Positions 5,604 to 5,825 of a DNA stretch of 5,825 nt are shown here, one piece after another. The notes beneath the pieces were generated by a model. That model was not told the origin of the DNA, searched no databases, and was given only the letters and a program-made list of their open reading frames with translations. Position 1 is the first letter of the stretch. Each line of letters begins with the position of its first letter. Origin of the DNA: Hyphomicrobiaceae bacterium (GTDB lineage: Bacteria > Pseudomonadota > Alphaproteobacteria > Rhizobiales > JAKIUO01); NCBI GenBank assembly GCA_021647535.1, contig JAKIUO010000179.1, positions 1 to 5,825 on the forward strand, written 5' to 3'. Both the position numbers and the translations under genes were made by a program.

Positions 5604-5825
5604 ATGTCCACCAGCACAGACCAGCACGACGCCTTACCCGATAATGCCCCCCATATTCTCGTCGTTGACGATGATGAGCGTATCCGCAATCTGCTGGCCA
5701 AATATCTGCGCAATAACGGCTTTCGGGTCACCAAGGCCTGTGATGCCAGCGCGGCGCGTGCCGCTTTGGCTGGACTGGAATTCGACCTGCTGATCCCTGA
5801 TGTCATGATGCCAGGAGAAACAGGC
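5604..5825 (+). CDS. OmpR/PetR-type response regulator, receiver domain, 3' end missing
   Basis: The frame opens at ATG 5604 and is still open at the window edge, giving 74 residues: MSTSTDQHD at the start, then a typical receiver domain. HILVVDDDERIRNLLAKYL (17-35) supplies the acidic pocket Asp22-Asp24, and DLLIPDVMMPGETG (61-74) holds the phospho-acceptor Asp66. The DVMMPGE motif is typical of OmpR-like regulators, so a winged-helix output domain is expected downstream but is not visible. The residue just before Asp66 is Pro, where Leu, Val or Thr is usual. The gene follows the MarR gene by 45 bp on the same strand with no terminator seen between them, so they are probably co-transcribed. 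The ribosome site is weak. Together they resemble the petP-petR pair. No sensor kinase is in view. Confidence 0.85.
   Translation, partial: MSTSTDQHDALPDNAPHILVVDDDERIRNLLAKYLRNNGFRVTKACDASAARAALAGLEFDLLIPDVMMPGETG

Noticed and set aside
5130..5627. 165-residue - strand open frame opposite the MarR gene
   Set aside because: It mirrors MarR codons and runs into the response regulator start; no domain features.

Overview
The window looks like a stretch of an alphaproteobacterial chromosome with roughly 50% G+C. The main clues are a PAS_5-type protein (a family found mostly in Alphaproteobacteria), an alphaproteobacterial-style branched-chain aminotransferase, and a divergent MarR regulator/response-regulator pair resembling PetP/PetR. 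Nothing indicates a phage, insertion sequence, CRISPR array or RNA gene. Genus cannot be assigned from what is visible.

Layout from left to right. (1) The 3' end of a DUF2157/DUF4401-like membrane protein overlaps by 4 bp (ATGA) a GDYXXLXY-family protein, forming a two-gene operon on the + strand. The GDYXXLXY protein carries a very basic, probably helical insert of about 80 residues and has lost the Asp of its signature motif. (2) Converging on it, with 22 bp of coding overlap, is a rhomboid-family intramembrane serine protease on the - strand. Its leader can form two mutually exclusive hairpins, one of which hides the Shine-Dalgarno sequence. (3) A PAS_5 protein reads + from a shared upstream region of about 255 bp and ends tail-to-tail with a small basic lipoprotein on the - strand. 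(4) After an A+T-rich intergenic region containing short palindromes, a solitary moaE (molybdopterin synthase large subunit) reads +. Its first third is about 30% G+C and its middle about 55%. (5) ilvE converges from the - strand and ends inside a strong terminator palindrome. (6) Divergent from ilvE is a MarR-family regulator followed 45 bp later by an OmpR-type response regulator that runs off the end of the window.

How the genes relate. The first pair is probably one membrane-associated unit of unknown role. The rhomboid, PAS protein, lipoprotein and moaE look like separate transcription units. The ilvE/MarR/response-regulator block shares a short intergenic region with two dyads, so one regulator could act in both directions; this is inference. 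No clear undescribed multi-gene system is present. The most distinctive signals are the rhomboid leader switch, the altered GDYXXLXY protein, the composition gradient in moaE and the operator-like dyads between ilvE and the MarR gene.
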